Shown piece by piece: positions 23,457 to 36,500 of a DNA stretch of 64,000 nt. The number at the start of each line of letters is the position of its first letter. Within the stretch, counting starts at the first letter, position 1. The notes beneath the pieces are model-generated. The model was not told where the DNA came from, made no database searches, and saw only the letters and a program-made list of their open reading frames with translations. The DNA comes from Rallus limicola (Eukaryota; Chordata; Aves; Gruiformes; Rallidae): the NCBI GenBank assembly GCA_022605955.1, contig JAKCOZ010000329.1, forward strand, positions 62,001 to 126,000. The letters are read 5' to 3'. Made by a program: the position numbers and the translations under genes.

Positions 23457-26400
23457 AGACTGCAGTTCAAAACATGCTAAACGTCCAGCAATAACTCCCA
23501 AAGTAAAGAAGCTAGGCATGAAAGGCATAGCTTGTCTGAAACCTCCTAACAGGACACACAAGCAGACCCTGTCACTTTGGCTCTCAGCCTTTTCCTTTGC
23601 CTGGAAAGAGGGAACATGCCTGGAACCTCCTACGGTGCTTTTCTCGGCCCTAGCAGACTGCAGTTCAAAACATGCTAAACGTCCAGCAATAACTCCCAAA
23701 GTAAAGAAGCTAGGACTGAAAGGCATAGCTTGTCTGAAACCTCCTAACAGGACACACAAGCAGACCCTGTCACTTTGGCTCTCAGCCTTTTCCTTTGCCT
23801 GGAAAGAGGGAACATGCCTGGAACCTCCTACGGTGCTTTTCTCGGCCCTAGCAGACTGCAGTTCAAAACATGCTAAACGTCCAGCAATAACTCCCAAAGT
23901 AAAGAAGCTAGGACTGAAAGGCATAGCTTGTCTGAAACCTCCTAACAGGACACACAAGCAGACCCTGTCACTTTGGCTCTCAGCCTTTTCCTTTGCCTGG
24001 AAAGAGGGAACATGCCTGGAACCTCCTACGGTGCTTTTCTCGGCCCTAGCAGACTGCAGTTCAAAACATGCTAAACGTCCAGCAATAACTCCCAAAGTAA
24101 AGAAGCTAGGACTGAAAGGCATAGCTTGTCTGAAACCTCCTAACAGGACACACAAGCAGACCCTGTCACTTTGGCTCTCAGCCTTTTCCTTTGCCTGGAA
24201 AGAGGGAACATGCCTGGAACCTCCTACGGTGCTTTTCTCGGCCCTAGCAGACTGCAGTTCAAAACATGCTAAACGTCCAGCAATAACTCCCAAAGTAAAG
24301 AAGCTAGGACTGAAAGGCATAGCTTGTCTGAAACCTCCTAACAGGACACACAAGCAGACCCTGTCACTTTGGCTCTCAGCCTTTTCCTTTGCCTGGAAAG
24401 AGGGAACATACCTGCTACCTCCTACAGTGCTTTTCTCGGCCCTAGCAGACTGCAGTTCAAATCATGCTAAACGTCCAGCAATAACTCCCAAAGTAAAGAA
24501 GCTAGGCATGAAAGGCATAGCTTGTCTGAAACCTCCTAACAGGACACACAAGCAGACCCTGTCACTTTGGCTCTCAGCCTTTTCCTTTGCCTGGAAAGAG
24601 GGAACATGCCTGGAACCTCCTACGGTGCTTTTCTCGGCCCTAGCAGACTGCTGTTCAAAACATGCTAAACGTCCAGCAATAACTCCCAAAGTAAAGAAGC
24701 TAGGCATGAAAGGCATAGCTTGTCTGAAACTTCCTAACAGGACACACAAGCAGACCCTGTCACTTTGGCTCTCAGCCTTTTCCTTTGCCTGGAAAGAAGG
24801 AACATACCTGCTACCTCCTACAGTGCTTTCCTCGGTCCTAGCAGACTGCAGTTCAAAACATGCTAAACGTCCAGCAATAACTCCCAAAGTAAAGAAGCTA
24901 GGCATGAAAGGCATAGCTTGTCTGAAACCTCCTAACAGGACACACAAGCAGACCCTGTCACTTTGGCTCTCAGCCTTTTCCTTTGCCTGGAAAGAGGGAA
25001 CATGCCTGGAACCTCCTACGGTGCTTTTCTCGGCCCTAGCAGACTGCAGTTCAAAACATGCTAAATGTCCAGCAATAACTCCCAAAGTAAAGAAGCTAGG
25101 ACTGACAGGCATAGCTTGTCTGAAACCTCCTAACAGGACACACAAGCAGACCCTGTCACTTTGGCTCTCAGCCTTTTCCTTTGCCTGGAAAGAGGGAACA
25201 TGCCTGGAACCTCCTACGGTGCTTTTCTCGGCCCTAGCAGACTGCAGTTCAAAACATGCTAAACGTCCAGCAATAACTCCCAAAGTAAAGAAGCTAGGCC
25301 TGAAAGGCATAGCTTGTCTGAAACCTCCTAACAGGACACACAAGCAGACCCTGTCACTTTGGCTCTCAGCCTTTTCCTTTGCCTGGAAAGAAGGAACATA
25401 CCTGCTACCTCCTACAGTGCTTTCCTCGGTCCTAGCAGACTGCAGTTCAAAACATGCTAAACGTCCAGCAATAACTCCCAAAGTAAAGAAGCTAGGACTG
25501 AAAGGCATAGCTTGTCTGAAACCTCCTAACAGGACACACAAGCAGACCCTGTCACTTTGGCTCTCAGCCTTTTCCTTTGCCTGGAAAGAGGGAACATGCC
25601 TGGAACCTCCTACGGTGCTTTTCTCGGCCCTAGCAGACTGCAGTTCAAAACATGCTAAACGTCCAGCAATAACTCCCAAAGTAAAGAAGCTAGGCATGAA
25701 AGGCATAGCTTGTCTGAAACCTCCTAACAGGACACACAAGCAGACCCTGTCACTTTGGCTCTCAGCCTTTTCCTTTGCCTGGAAAGAGGGAACATGCCTG
25801 GAACCTCCTACGGTGCTTTTCTCGGCCCTAGCAGACTGCAGTTCAAAACATGCTAAACGTCCAGCAATAACTCCCAAAGTAAAGAAGCTAGGACTGAAAG
25901 GCATAGCTTGTCTGAAACCTCCTAACAGGACACACAAGCAGACCCTGTCACTTTGGCTCTCAGCCTTTTCCTTTGCCTGGAAAGAGGGAACATGCCTGGA
26001 ACCTCCTACGGTGCTTTTCTCGGCCCTAGCAGACTGCAGTTCAAAACATGCTAAACGTCCAGCAATAACTCCCAAAGTAAAGAAGCTAGGCATGAAAGGC
26101 ATAGCTTGTCTGAAACCTCCTAACAGGACACACAAGCAGACCCTGTCACTTTGGCTCTCAGCCTTTTCCTTTGCCTGGAAAGAGGGAACATGCCTGGAAC
26201 CTCCTACGGTGCTTTTCTCGGCCCTAGCAGACTGCAGTTCAAAACATGCTAAACGTCCAGCAATAACTCCCAAAGTAAAGAAGCTAGGACTGAAAGGCAT
26301 AGCTTGTCTGAAACCTCCTAACAGGACACACAAGCAGACCCTGTCACTTTGGCTCTCAGCCTTTTCCTTTGCCTGGAAAGAGGGAACATGCCTGGAACCT

Positions 26401-28601
26401 CCTACGGTGCTTTTCTCGGCCCTAGCAGACTGCAGTTCAAAACATGCTAAACGTCCAGCAATAACTCCCAAAGTAAAGAAGCTAGGACTGAAAGGCATAG
26501 CTTGTCTGAAACCTCCTAACAGGACACACAAGCAGACCCTGTCACTTTGGCTCTCAGCCTTTTCCTTTGCCTGGAAAGAGGGAACATGCCTGGAACCTCC
26601 TACGGTGCTTTTCTCGGCCCTAGCAGACTGCAGTTCAAAACATGCTAAACGTCCAGCAATAACTCCCAAAGTAAAGAAGCTAGGCATGAAAGGCATAGCT
26701 TGTCTGAAACCTCCTAACAGGACACACAAGCAGACCCTGTCACTTTGGCTCTCAGCCTTTTCCTTTGCCTGGAAAGAGGGAACATGCCTGGAACCTCCTA
26801 CGGTGCTTTTCTCGGCCCTAGCAGACTGCTGTTCAAAACATGCTAAACGTCCAGCAATAACTCCCAAAGTAAAGAAGCTAGGCCTGAAAGGCATAGCTTG
26901 TCTGAAACCTCCTAACAGGACACACAAGCAGACCCTGTCACTTTGGCTCTCAGCCTTTTCCTTTGCCTGGAAAGAGGGAACATGCCTGGAACCTCCTACG
27001 GTGCTTTTCTCGGCCCTAGCAGACTGCAGTTCAAAACATGCTAAACGTCCAGCAATAACTCCCAAAGTAAAGAAGCTAGGACTGAAAGGCATAGCTTGTC
27101 TGAAACCTCCTAACAGGACACACAAGCAGACCCTGTCACTTTGGCTCTCAGCCTTTTCCTTTGCCTGGAAAGAGGGAACATGCCTGGAACCTCCTACGGT
27201 GCTTTTCTCGGCCCTAGCAGACTGCTGTTCAAAACATGCTAAACGTCCAGCAATAACTCCCAAAGTAAAGAAGCTAGGCATGAAAGGCATAGCTTGTCTG
27301 AAACCTCCTAACAGGACACACAAGCAGACCCTGTCACTTTGGCTCTCAGCCTTTTCCTTTGCCTGGAAAGAAGGAACATGCTTGGAACCTGCTACGGTGC
27401 TTTCCTCGGCCCTAGCAGACTGCAGTTCAAAACATGCTAAACGTCCAGCAATAACTCCCAAAGTAAAGAAGCTAGGCCTGAAAGGCATAGCTTGTCTGAA
27501 ACCTCCTAACAGGACACACAAGCAGACCCTGTCACTTTGGCTCTCAGCCTTTTCCTTTGCCTGGAAAGAGGGAACATGCCTGGAACCTCCTACGGTGCTT
27601 TTCTCGGCCCTAGCAGACTGCTGTTCAAAACATGCTAAACGTCCAGCAATAACTCCCAAAGTAAAGAAGCTAGGCATGAAAGGCATAGCTTGTCTGAAAC
27701 TTCCTAACAGGACACACAAGCAGACCCTGTCACTTTGGCTCTCAGCCTTTTCCTTTGCCTGGAAAGAAGGAACATACCTGCTACCTCCTACAGTGCTTTC
27801 CTCGGTCCTAGCAGACTGCAGTTCAAAACATGCTAAACGTCCAGCAATAACTCCCAAAGTAAAGAAGCTAGGCATGAAAGGCATAGCTTGTCTGAAACCT
27901 CCTAACAGGACACACAAGCAGACCCTGTCACTTTGGCTCTCAGCCTTTTCCTTTGCCTGGAAAGAGGGAACATGCCTGGAACCTCCTACGGTGCTTTTCT
28001 CGGCCCTAGCAGACTGCAGTTCAAAACATGCTAAACGTCCAGCAATAACTCCCAAAGTAAAGAAGCTAGGACTGAAAGGCATAGCTTGTCTGAAACCTCC
28101 TAACAGGACACACAAGCAGACCCTGTCACTTTGGCTCTCAGCCTTTTCCTTTGCCTGGAAAGAGGGAACATGCCTGGAACCTCCTACGGTGCTTTTCTCG
28201 GCCCTAGCAGACTGCAGTTCAAAACATGCTAAACGTCCAGCAATAACTCCCAAAGTAAAGAAGCTAGGACTGAAAGGCATAGCTTGTCTGAAACCTCCTA
28301 ACAGGACACACAAGCAGACCCTGTCACTTTGGCTCTCAGCCTTTTCCTTTGCCTGGAAAGAGGGAACATGCCTGGAACCTCCTACGGTGCTTTTCTCGGC
28401 CCTAGCAGACTGCAGTTCAAAACATGCTAAACGTCCAGTATAACTCCCAAAGTAAAGAAGCTAGGACTGAAAGGCATAGCTTGTCTGAAACCTCCTAACA
28501 GGACACACAAGCAGACCCTGTCACTTTGGCTCTCAGCCTTTTCCTTTGCCTGGAAAGAGGGAACATGCCTGGAACCTCCTACGGTGCTTTTCTCGGCATA
28601 G
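23456..28601. repeat. 26-monomer block U2 (5146 bp)
   Basis: It follows the U1 order but lacks one monomer after the eleventh (the U1 sequence CC/AC, AC, CA is reduced to AC, CA), and has taggACtg in place of taggCAtg near its end (about 28266). It ends in the same two linked deletions, at 28438 and 28595. U1' and U2 are adjacent, so this is a 5.1-5.3 kb tandem duplication with a one-monomer deletion. Confidence 0.87.
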
Positions 28602-28602
28602 C
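28438..28602. other. Linked complex deletions, third occurrence
   Basis: The same pair is at 28438-28444 and 28595-28602, 5146 bp after the second. It ends block U2. Confidence 0.9.
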
Positions 28603-30183
28603 AGACTGCAGTTCAAAACATGCTAAACGTCCAGCAATAACTCCCAAAGTAAAGAAGCTAGGCATGAAAGGCATAGCTTGTCTGAAACCTCCTAACAGGA
28701 CACACAAGCAGACCCTGTCACTTTGGCTCTCAGCCTTTTCCTTTGCCTGGAAAGAGGGAACATGCCTGGAACCTCCTACGGTGCTTTTCTCGGCCCTAGC
28801 AGACTGCAGTTCAAAACATGCTAAACGTCCAGCAATAACTCCCAAAGTAAAGAAGCTAGGCATGAAAGGCATAGCTTGTCTGAAACCTCCTAACAGGACA
28901 CACAAGCAGACCCTGTCACTTTGGCTCTCAGCCTTTTCCTTTGCCTGGAAAGAGGGAACATGCCTGGAACCTCCTACGGTGCTTTTCTCGGCCCTAGCAG
29001 ACTGCAGTTCAAAACATGCTAAACGTCCAGCAATAACTCCCAAAGTAAAGAAGCTAGGCATGAAAGGCATAGCTTGTCTGAAACCTCCTAACAGGACACA
29101 CAAGCAGACCCTGTCACTTTGGCTCTCAGCCTTTTCCTTTGCCTGGAAAGAGGGAACATGCCTGGAACCTCCTACGGTGCTTTTCTCGGCCCTAGCAGAC
29201 TGCAGTTCAAAACATGCTAAACGTCCAGCAATAACTCCCAAAGTAAAGAAGCTAGGACTGAAAGGCATAGCTTGTCTGAAACCTCCTAACAGGACACACA
29301 AGCAGACCCTGTCACTTTGGCTCTCAGCCTTTTCCTTCGCCTGGAAAGAGGGAACATGCCTGGAACCTCCTACGGTGCTTTTCTCGGCCCTAGCAGACTG
29401 CAGTTCAAAACATGCTAAACGTCCAGCAATAACTCCCAAAGTAAAGAAGCTAGGACTGAAAGGCATAGCTTGTCTGAAACCTCCTAACAGGACACACAAG
29501 CAGACCCTGTCACTTTGGCTCTCAGCCTTTTCCTTTGCCTGGAAAGAGGGAACATGCCTGGAACCTCCTACGGTGCTTTTCTCGGCCCTAGCAGACTGCT
29601 GTTCAAAACATGCTAAACGTCCAGCAATAACTCCCAAAGTAAAGAAGCTAGGCCTGAAAGGCATAGCTTGTCTGAAACCTCCTAACAGGACACACAAGCA
29701 GACCCTGTCACTTTGGCTCTCAGCCTTTTCCTTTGCCTGGAAAGAGGGAACATGCCTGGAACCTCCTACGGTGCTTTTCTCGGCCCTAGCAGACTGCAGT
29801 TCAAAACATGCTAAACGTCCAGCAATAACTCCCAAAGTAAAGAAGCTAGGACTGAAAGGCATAGCTTGTCTGAAACCTCCTAACAGGACACACAAGCAGA
29901 CCCTGTCACTTTGGCTCTCAGCCTTTTCCTTTGCCTGGAAAGAGGGAACATGCCTGGAACCTCCTACGGTGCTTTTCTCGGCCCTAGCAGACTGCAGTTC
30001 AAAACATGCTAAACGTCCAGTATAACTCCCAAAGTAAAGAAGCTAGGACTGAAAGGCATAGCTTGTCTGAAACCTCCTAACAGGACACACAAGCAGACCC
30101 TGTCACTTTGGCTCTCAGCCTTTTCCTTTGCCTGGAAAGAGGGAACATGCCTGGAACCTCCTACGGTGCTTTTCTCGGCATAG
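28602..30183. repeat. 8-monomer block U3 (1582 bp)
   Basis: Eight monomers less 2 bp, with central sites CA, CA, CA, AC, AC, CC (tgctgttc), AC, AC. The fourth monomer carries ttccttcgcc (29332). It ends in both deletion markers (30020 and 30177). It matches the start of the next block, 30184-31601, up to the first deletion site. Confidence 0.87.
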
Positions 30184-30184
30184 C
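30020..30184. other. Linked complex deletions, fourth occurrence
   Basis: The same pair is at 30020-30026 and 30177-30184, 1582 bp after the third. It ends the 8-monomer block U3 and is the last place where both lesions occur together. Confidence 0.9.
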
Positions 30185-33100
30185 AGACTGCAGTTCAAAA
30201 CATGCTAAACGTCCAGCAATAACTCCCAAAGTAAAGAAGCTAGGCATGAAAGGCATAGCTTGTCTGAAACCTCCTAACAGGACACACAAGCAGACCCTGT
30301 CACTTTGGCTCTCAGCCTTTTCCTTTGCCTGGAAAGAGGGAACATGCCTGGAACCTCCTACGGTGCTTTTCTCGGCCCTAGCAGACTGCAGTTCAAAACA
30401 TGCTAAACGTCCAGCAATAACTCCCAAAGTAAAGAAGCTAGGCATGAAAGGCATAGCTTGTCTGAAACCTCCTAACAGGACACACAAGCAGACCCTGTCA
30501 CTTTGGCTCTCAGCCTTTTCCTTTGCCTGGAAAGAGGGAACATGCCTGGAACCTCCTACGGTGCTTTTCTCGGCCCTAGCAGACTGCAGTTCAAAACATG
30601 CTAAACGTCCAGCAATAACTCCCAAAGTAAAGAAGCTAGGCATGAAAGGCATAGCTTGTCTGAAACCTCCTAACAGGACACACAAGCAGACCCTGTCACT
30701 TTGGCTCTCAGCCTTTTCCTTTGCCTGGAAAGAGGGAACATGCCTGGAACCTCCTACGGTGCTTTTCTCGGCCCTAGCAGACTGCAGTTCAAAACATGCT
30801 AAACGTCCAGCAATAACTCCCAAAGTAAAGAAGCTAGGACTGAAAGGCATAGCTTGTCTGAAACCTCCTAACAGGACACACAAGCAGACCCTGTCACTTT
30901 GGCTCTCAGCCTTTTCCTTCGCCTGGAAAGAGGGAACATGCCTGGAACCTCCTACGGTGCTTTTCTCGGCCCTAGCAGACTGCAGTTCAAAACATGCTAA
31001 ACGTCCAGCAATAACTCCCAAAGTAAAGAAGCTAGGACTGAAAGGCATAGCTTGTCTGAAACCTCCTAACAGGACACACAAGCAGACCCTGTCACTTTGG
31101 CTCTCAGCCTTTTCCTTTGCCTGGAAAGAGGGAACATGCCTGGAACCTCCTACGGTGCTTTTCTCGGCCCTAGCAGACTGCTGTTCAAAACATGCTAAAC
31201 GTCCAGCAATAACTCCCAAAGTAAAGAAGCTAGGCCTGAAAGGCATAGCTTGTCTGAAACCTCCTAACAGGACACACAAGCAGACCCTGTCACTTTGGCT
31301 CTCAGCCTTTTCCTTTGCCTGGAAAGAGGGAACATGCCTGGAACCTCCTACGGTGCTTTTCTCGGCCCTAGCAGACTGCAGTTCAAAACATGCTAAACGT
31401 CCAGCAATAACTCCCAAAGTAAAGAAGCTAGGACTGAAAGGCATAGCTTGTCTGAAACCTCCTAACAGGACACACAAGCAGACCCTGTCACTTTGGCTCT
31501 CAGCCTTTTCCTTTGCCTGGAAAGAGGGAACATGCCTGGAACCTCCTACGGTGCTTTTCTCGGCCCTAGCAGACTGCTGTTCAAAACATGCTAAACGTCC
31601 AGCAATAACTCCCAAAGTAAAGAAGCTAGGCATGAAAGGCATAGCTTGTCTGAAACCTCCTAACAGGACACACAAGCAGACCCTGTCACTTTGGCTCTCA
31701 GCCTTTTCCTTTGCCTGGAAAGAGGGAACATGCCTGGAACCTGCTACGGTGCTTTCCTCGGCCCTAGCAGACTGCAGTTCAAAACATGCTAAACGTCCAG
31801 CAATAACTCCCAAAGTAAAGAAGCTAGGCCTGAAAGGCATAGCTTGTCTGAAACCTCCTAACAGGACACACAAGCAGACCCTGTCACTTTGGCTCTCAGC
31901 CTTTTCCTTTGCCTGGAAAGAGGGAACATGCCTGGAACCTCCTACGGTGCTTTTCTCGGCCCTAGCAGACTGCAGTTCAAAACATGCTAAACGTCCAGCA
32001 ATAACTCCCAAAGTAAAGAAGTTAGGACTGAAAGGCATAGCTTGTCTGAAACCTCCTAACAGGACACACAAGCAGACCCTGTCACTTTGGCTCTCAGCCT
32101 TTTCCTTTGCCTGGAAAGAGGGAACATGCCTGGAACCTCCTACGGTGCTTTTCTCGGCCCTAGCAGACTGCAGTTCAAAACATGCTAAACGTCCAGCAAT
32201 AACTCCCAAAGTAAAGAAGCTAGGACTGAAAGGCATAGCTTGTCTGAAACCTCCTAACAGGAAACACAAGCAGACCCTGTCACTTTGGCTCTCAGCCTTT
32301 TCCTTTGCCTGGAAAGAAGGAACATACCTGCTACCTCCTACAGTGCTTTTCTCGGCCCTAGCAGACTGCAGTTCAAAACATGCTAAACGTCCAGCAATAA
32401 CTCCCAAAGTAAAGAAGCTAGGCATGAAAGGCATAGCTTGTCTGAAACCTCCTAACAGGACACACAAGCAGACCCTGTCACTTTGGCTCTCAGCCTTTTC
32501 CTTTGCCTGGAAAGAGGGAACATGCCTGGAACCTCCTACGGTGCTTTTCTCGGCCCTAGCAGACTGCTGTTCAAAACATGCTAAACGTCCAGCAATAACT
32601 CCCAAAGTAAAGAAGCTAGGCATGAAAGGCATAGCTTGTCTGAAACTTCCTAACAGGACACACAAGCAGACCCTGTCACTTTGGCTCTCAGCCTTTTCCT
32701 TTGCCTGGAAAGAAGGAACATACCTGCTACCTCCTACAGTGCTTTCCTCGGTCCTAGCAGACTGCAGTTCAAAACATGCTAAACGTCCAGCAATAACTCC
32801 CAAAGTAAAGAAGCTAGGCATGAAAGGCATAGCTTGTCTGAAACCTCCTAACAGGACACACAAGCAGACCCTGTCACTTTGGCTCTCAGCCTTTTCCTTT
32901 GCCTGGAAAGAGGGAACATGCCTGGAACCTCCTACGGTGCTTTTCTCGGCCCTAGCAGACTGCAGTTCAAAACATGCTAAACGTCCAGCAATAACTCCCA
33001 AAGTAAAGAAGCTAGGACTGAAAGGCATAGCTTGTCTGAAACCTCCTAACAGGACACACAAGCAGACCCTGTCACTTTGGCTCTCAGCCTTTTCCTTTGC

Positions 33101-33548
33101 CTGGAAAGAGGGAACATGCCTGGAACCTCCTACGGTGCTTTTCTCGGCCCTAGCAGACTGCAGTTCAAAACATGCTAAACGTCCAGCAATAACTCCCAAA
33201 GTAAAGAAGCTAGGACTGAAAGGCATAGCTTGTCTGAAACCTCCTAACAGGACACACAAGCAGACCCTGTCACTTTGGCTCTCAGCCTTTTCCTTTGCCT
33301 GGAAAGAGGGAACATGCCTGGAACCTCCTACGGTGCTTTTCTCGGCCCTAGCAGACTGCAGTTCAAAACATGCTAAACGTCCAGCAATAACTCCCAAAGT
33401 AAAGAAGCTAGGACTGAAAGGCATAGCTTGTCTGAAACCTCCTAACAGGACACACAAGCAGACCCTGTCACTTTGGCTCTCAGCCTTTTCCTTTGCCTGG
33501 AAAGAGGGAACATGCCTGGAACCTCCTACGGTGCTTTTCTCGGCATAG
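30184..33548. repeat. 17-monomer block U4 (3365 bp)
   Basis: Its first seven monomers repeat U3, including ttccttcgcc at about 30914. It then continues with the cctgctacgg monomer (31741), a ggaaacac monomer (about 32270) and the cctcggtcc monomer (32747). Only the second deletion marker, ggcatagc at 33542, is present; the site matching 30020 is intact, so the two markers can separate. A private change is gttagg at 32021. Confidence 0.85.
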
Positions 33549-33549
33549 C
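33542..33549. other. ggcatagc deletion marker alone
   Basis: Only the second lesion is present. The upstream site that would carry gtataac reads the normal gcaataac (about 33386). It shifts the plus frame by one base. Confidence 0.88.
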
Positions 33550-36500
33550 AGACTGCAGTTCAAAACATGCTAAACGTCCAGCAATAACTCCCAAAGTAAA
33601 GAAGCTAGGCATGAAAGGCATAGCTTGTCTGAAACCTCCTAACAGGACACACAAGCAGACCCTGTCACTTTGGCTCTCAGCCTTTTCCTTTGCCTGGAAA
33701 GAGGGAACATGCCTGGAACCTCCTACGGTGCTTTTCTCGGCCCTAGCAGACTGCAGTTCAAAACATGCTAAACGTCCAGCAATAACTCCCAAAGTAAAGA
33801 AGCTAGGCATGAAAGGCATAGCTTGTCTGAAACCTCCTAACAGGACACACAAGCAGACCCTGTCACTTTGGCTCTCAGCCTTTTCCTTTGCCTGGAAAGA
33901 GGGAACATGCCTGGAACCTCCTACGGTGCTTTTCTCGGCCCTAGCAGACTGCAGTTCAAAACATGCTAAACGTCCAGCAATAACTCCCAAAGTAAAGAAG
34001 CTAGGACTGAAAGGCATAGCTTGTCTGAAACCTCCTAACAGGACACACAAGCAGACCCTGTCACTTTGGCTCTCAGCCTTTTCCTTCGCCTGGAAAGAGG
34101 GAACATGCCTGGAACCTCCTACGGTGCTTTTCTCGGCCCTAGCAGACTGCAGTTCAAAACATGCTAAACGTCCAGCAATAACTCCCAAAGTAAAGAAGCT
34201 AGGCCTGAAAGGCATAGCTTGTCTGAAACCTCCTAACAGGACACACAAGCAGACCCTGTCACTTTGGCTCTCAGCCTTTTCCTTTGCCTGGAAAGAGGGA
34301 ACATGCCTGGAACCTCCTACGGTGCTTTTCTCGGCCCTAGCAGACTGCAGTTCAAAACATGCTAAACGTCCAGCAATAACTCCCAAAGTAAAGAAGCTAG
34401 GCCTGAAAGGCATAGCTTGTCTGAAACCTCCTAACAGGACACACAAGCAGACCCTGTCACTTTGGCTCTCAGCCTTTTCCTTTGCCTGGAAAGAGGGAAC
34501 ATGCCTGGAACCTCCTACGGTGCTTTTCTCGGCCCTAGCAGACTGCAGTTCAAAACATGCTAAACGTCCAGCAATAACTCCCAAAGTAAAGAAGCTAGGA
34601 CTGAAAGGCATAGCTTGTCTGAAACCTCCTAACAGGACACACAAGCAGACCCTGTCACTTTGGCTCTCAGCCTTTTCCTTTGCCTGGAAAGAGGGAACAT
34701 GCCTGGAACCTCCTACGGTGCTTTTCTCGGCCCTAGCAGACTGCAGTTCAAAACATGCTAAAAGTCCAGCAATAACTCCCAAAGTAAAGAAGCTAGGACT
34801 GAAAGGCATAGCTTGTCTGAAACCTCCTAACAGGACACACAAGCAGACCCTGTCACTTTGGCTCTCAGCCTTTTCCTTTGCCTGGAAAGAGGGAACATGC
34901 CTGGAACCTCCTACGGTGCTTTTCTCGGCCCTAGCAGACTGCAGTTCAAAACATGCTAAACGTCCAGCAATAACTCCCAAAGTAAAGAAGCTAGGACTGA
35001 AAGGCATAGCTTGTCTGAAACCTCCTAACAGGACACACAAGCAGACCCTGTCACTTTGGCTCTCAGCCTTTTCCTTTGCCTGGAAAGAGGGAACATGCCT
35101 GGAACCTCCTACGGTGCTTTTCTCGGCCCTAGCAGACTGCAGTTCAAAACATGCTAAACGTCCAGCAATAACTCCCAAAGTAAAGAAGCTAGGACTGAAA
35201 GGCATAGCTTGTCTGAAACCTCCTAACAGGACACACAAGCAGACCCTGTCACTTTGGCTCTCAGCCTTTTCCTTTGCCTGGAAAGAGGGAACATGCCTGG
35301 AACCTCCTACGGTGCTTTTCTCGGCCCTAGCAGACTGCAGTTCAAAACATGCTAAACGTCCAGCAATAACTCCCAAAGTAAAGAAGCTAGGCATGAAAGG
35401 CATAGCTTGTCTGAAACCTCCTAACAGGACACACAAGCAGACCCTGTCACTTTGGCTCTCAGCCTTTTCCTTTGCCTGGAAAGAGGGAACATGCCTGGAA
35501 CCTCCTACGGTGCTTTTCTCGGCCCTAGCAGACTGCTGTTCAAAACATGCTAAACGTCCAGCAATAACTCCCAAAGTAAAGAAGCTAGGCCTGAAAGGCA
35601 TAGCTTGTCTGAAACCTCCTAACAGGACACACAAGCAGACCCTGTCACTTTGGCTCTCAGCCTTTTCCTTTGCCTGGAAAGAGGGAACATGCCTGGAACC
35701 TCCTACGGTGCTTTTCTCGGCCCTAGCAGACTGCAGTTCAAAACATGCTAAACGTCCAGCAATAACTCCCAAAGTAAAGAAGCTAGGACTAAAAGGCATA
35801 GCTTGTCTGAAACCTCCTAACAGGACACACAAGCAGACCCTGTCACTTTGGCTCTCAGCCTTTTCCTTTGCCTGGAAAGAGGGAACATGCCTGGAACCTC
35901 CTACGGTGCTTTTCTCGGCCCTAGCAGACTGCTGTTCAAAACATGCTAAACGTCCAGCAATAACTCCCAAAGTAAAGAAGCTAGGCAAGAAAGCCATAGC
36001 TTGTCTGAAACCTCCTAACAGGACACACAAGCAGACCCTGTCACTTTGGCTCTCAGCCTTTTCCTTTGCCTGGAAAGAGGGAACATGCCTGGAACCTCCT
36101 ACGGTGCTTTTCTCGGCCCTAGCAGACTGCAGTTCAAAACATGCTAAACGTCCAGCAATAACTCCCAAAGTAAAGAAGCTAGGACTGAAAGGCATAGCTT
36201 GTCTGAAACCTCCTAACAGGACACACAAGCAGACCCTGTCACTTTGGCTCTCAGCCTTTTCCTTTGCCTGGAAAGAGGGAACATGCCTGGAACCTCCTAC
36301 GGTGCTTTTCTCGGCCCTAGCAGACTGCAGTTCAAAACATGCTAAACGTCCAGCAATAACTCCCAAAGTAAAGAAGCTAGGCATGAAAGGCATAGCTTGT
36401 CTGAAACCTCCTAACAGGAAACACAAGCAGACCCTGTCACTTTGGCTCTCAGCCTTTTCCTTTGCCTGGAAAGAAGGAACATACCTGCTACCTCCTACAG

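Larger units (their letters stand above)
12474..24599. repeat. 63-monomer block, copy B
   Basis: This is the tandem partner of 1-12127, with the same order of about 61 monomers, including the 7-monomer units (14334, 15720), the 27-monomer block (18112-23455) and both deletion markers (23292 and 23449). One private change is cctagtag at 17518, where copy A has cctagcag. Sequence after 24599 follows the 27-monomer block pattern seen after 6783 and 19255, and not the sequence after 12127, which shows where two duplication histories meet. Confidence 0.93.

Noticed and set aside
1..24599. Large duplication as proof of biological amplification
   Set aside because: With so few differences, an assembly duplication cannot be excluded from sequence alone, so it is reported as an observation and not as an established event.
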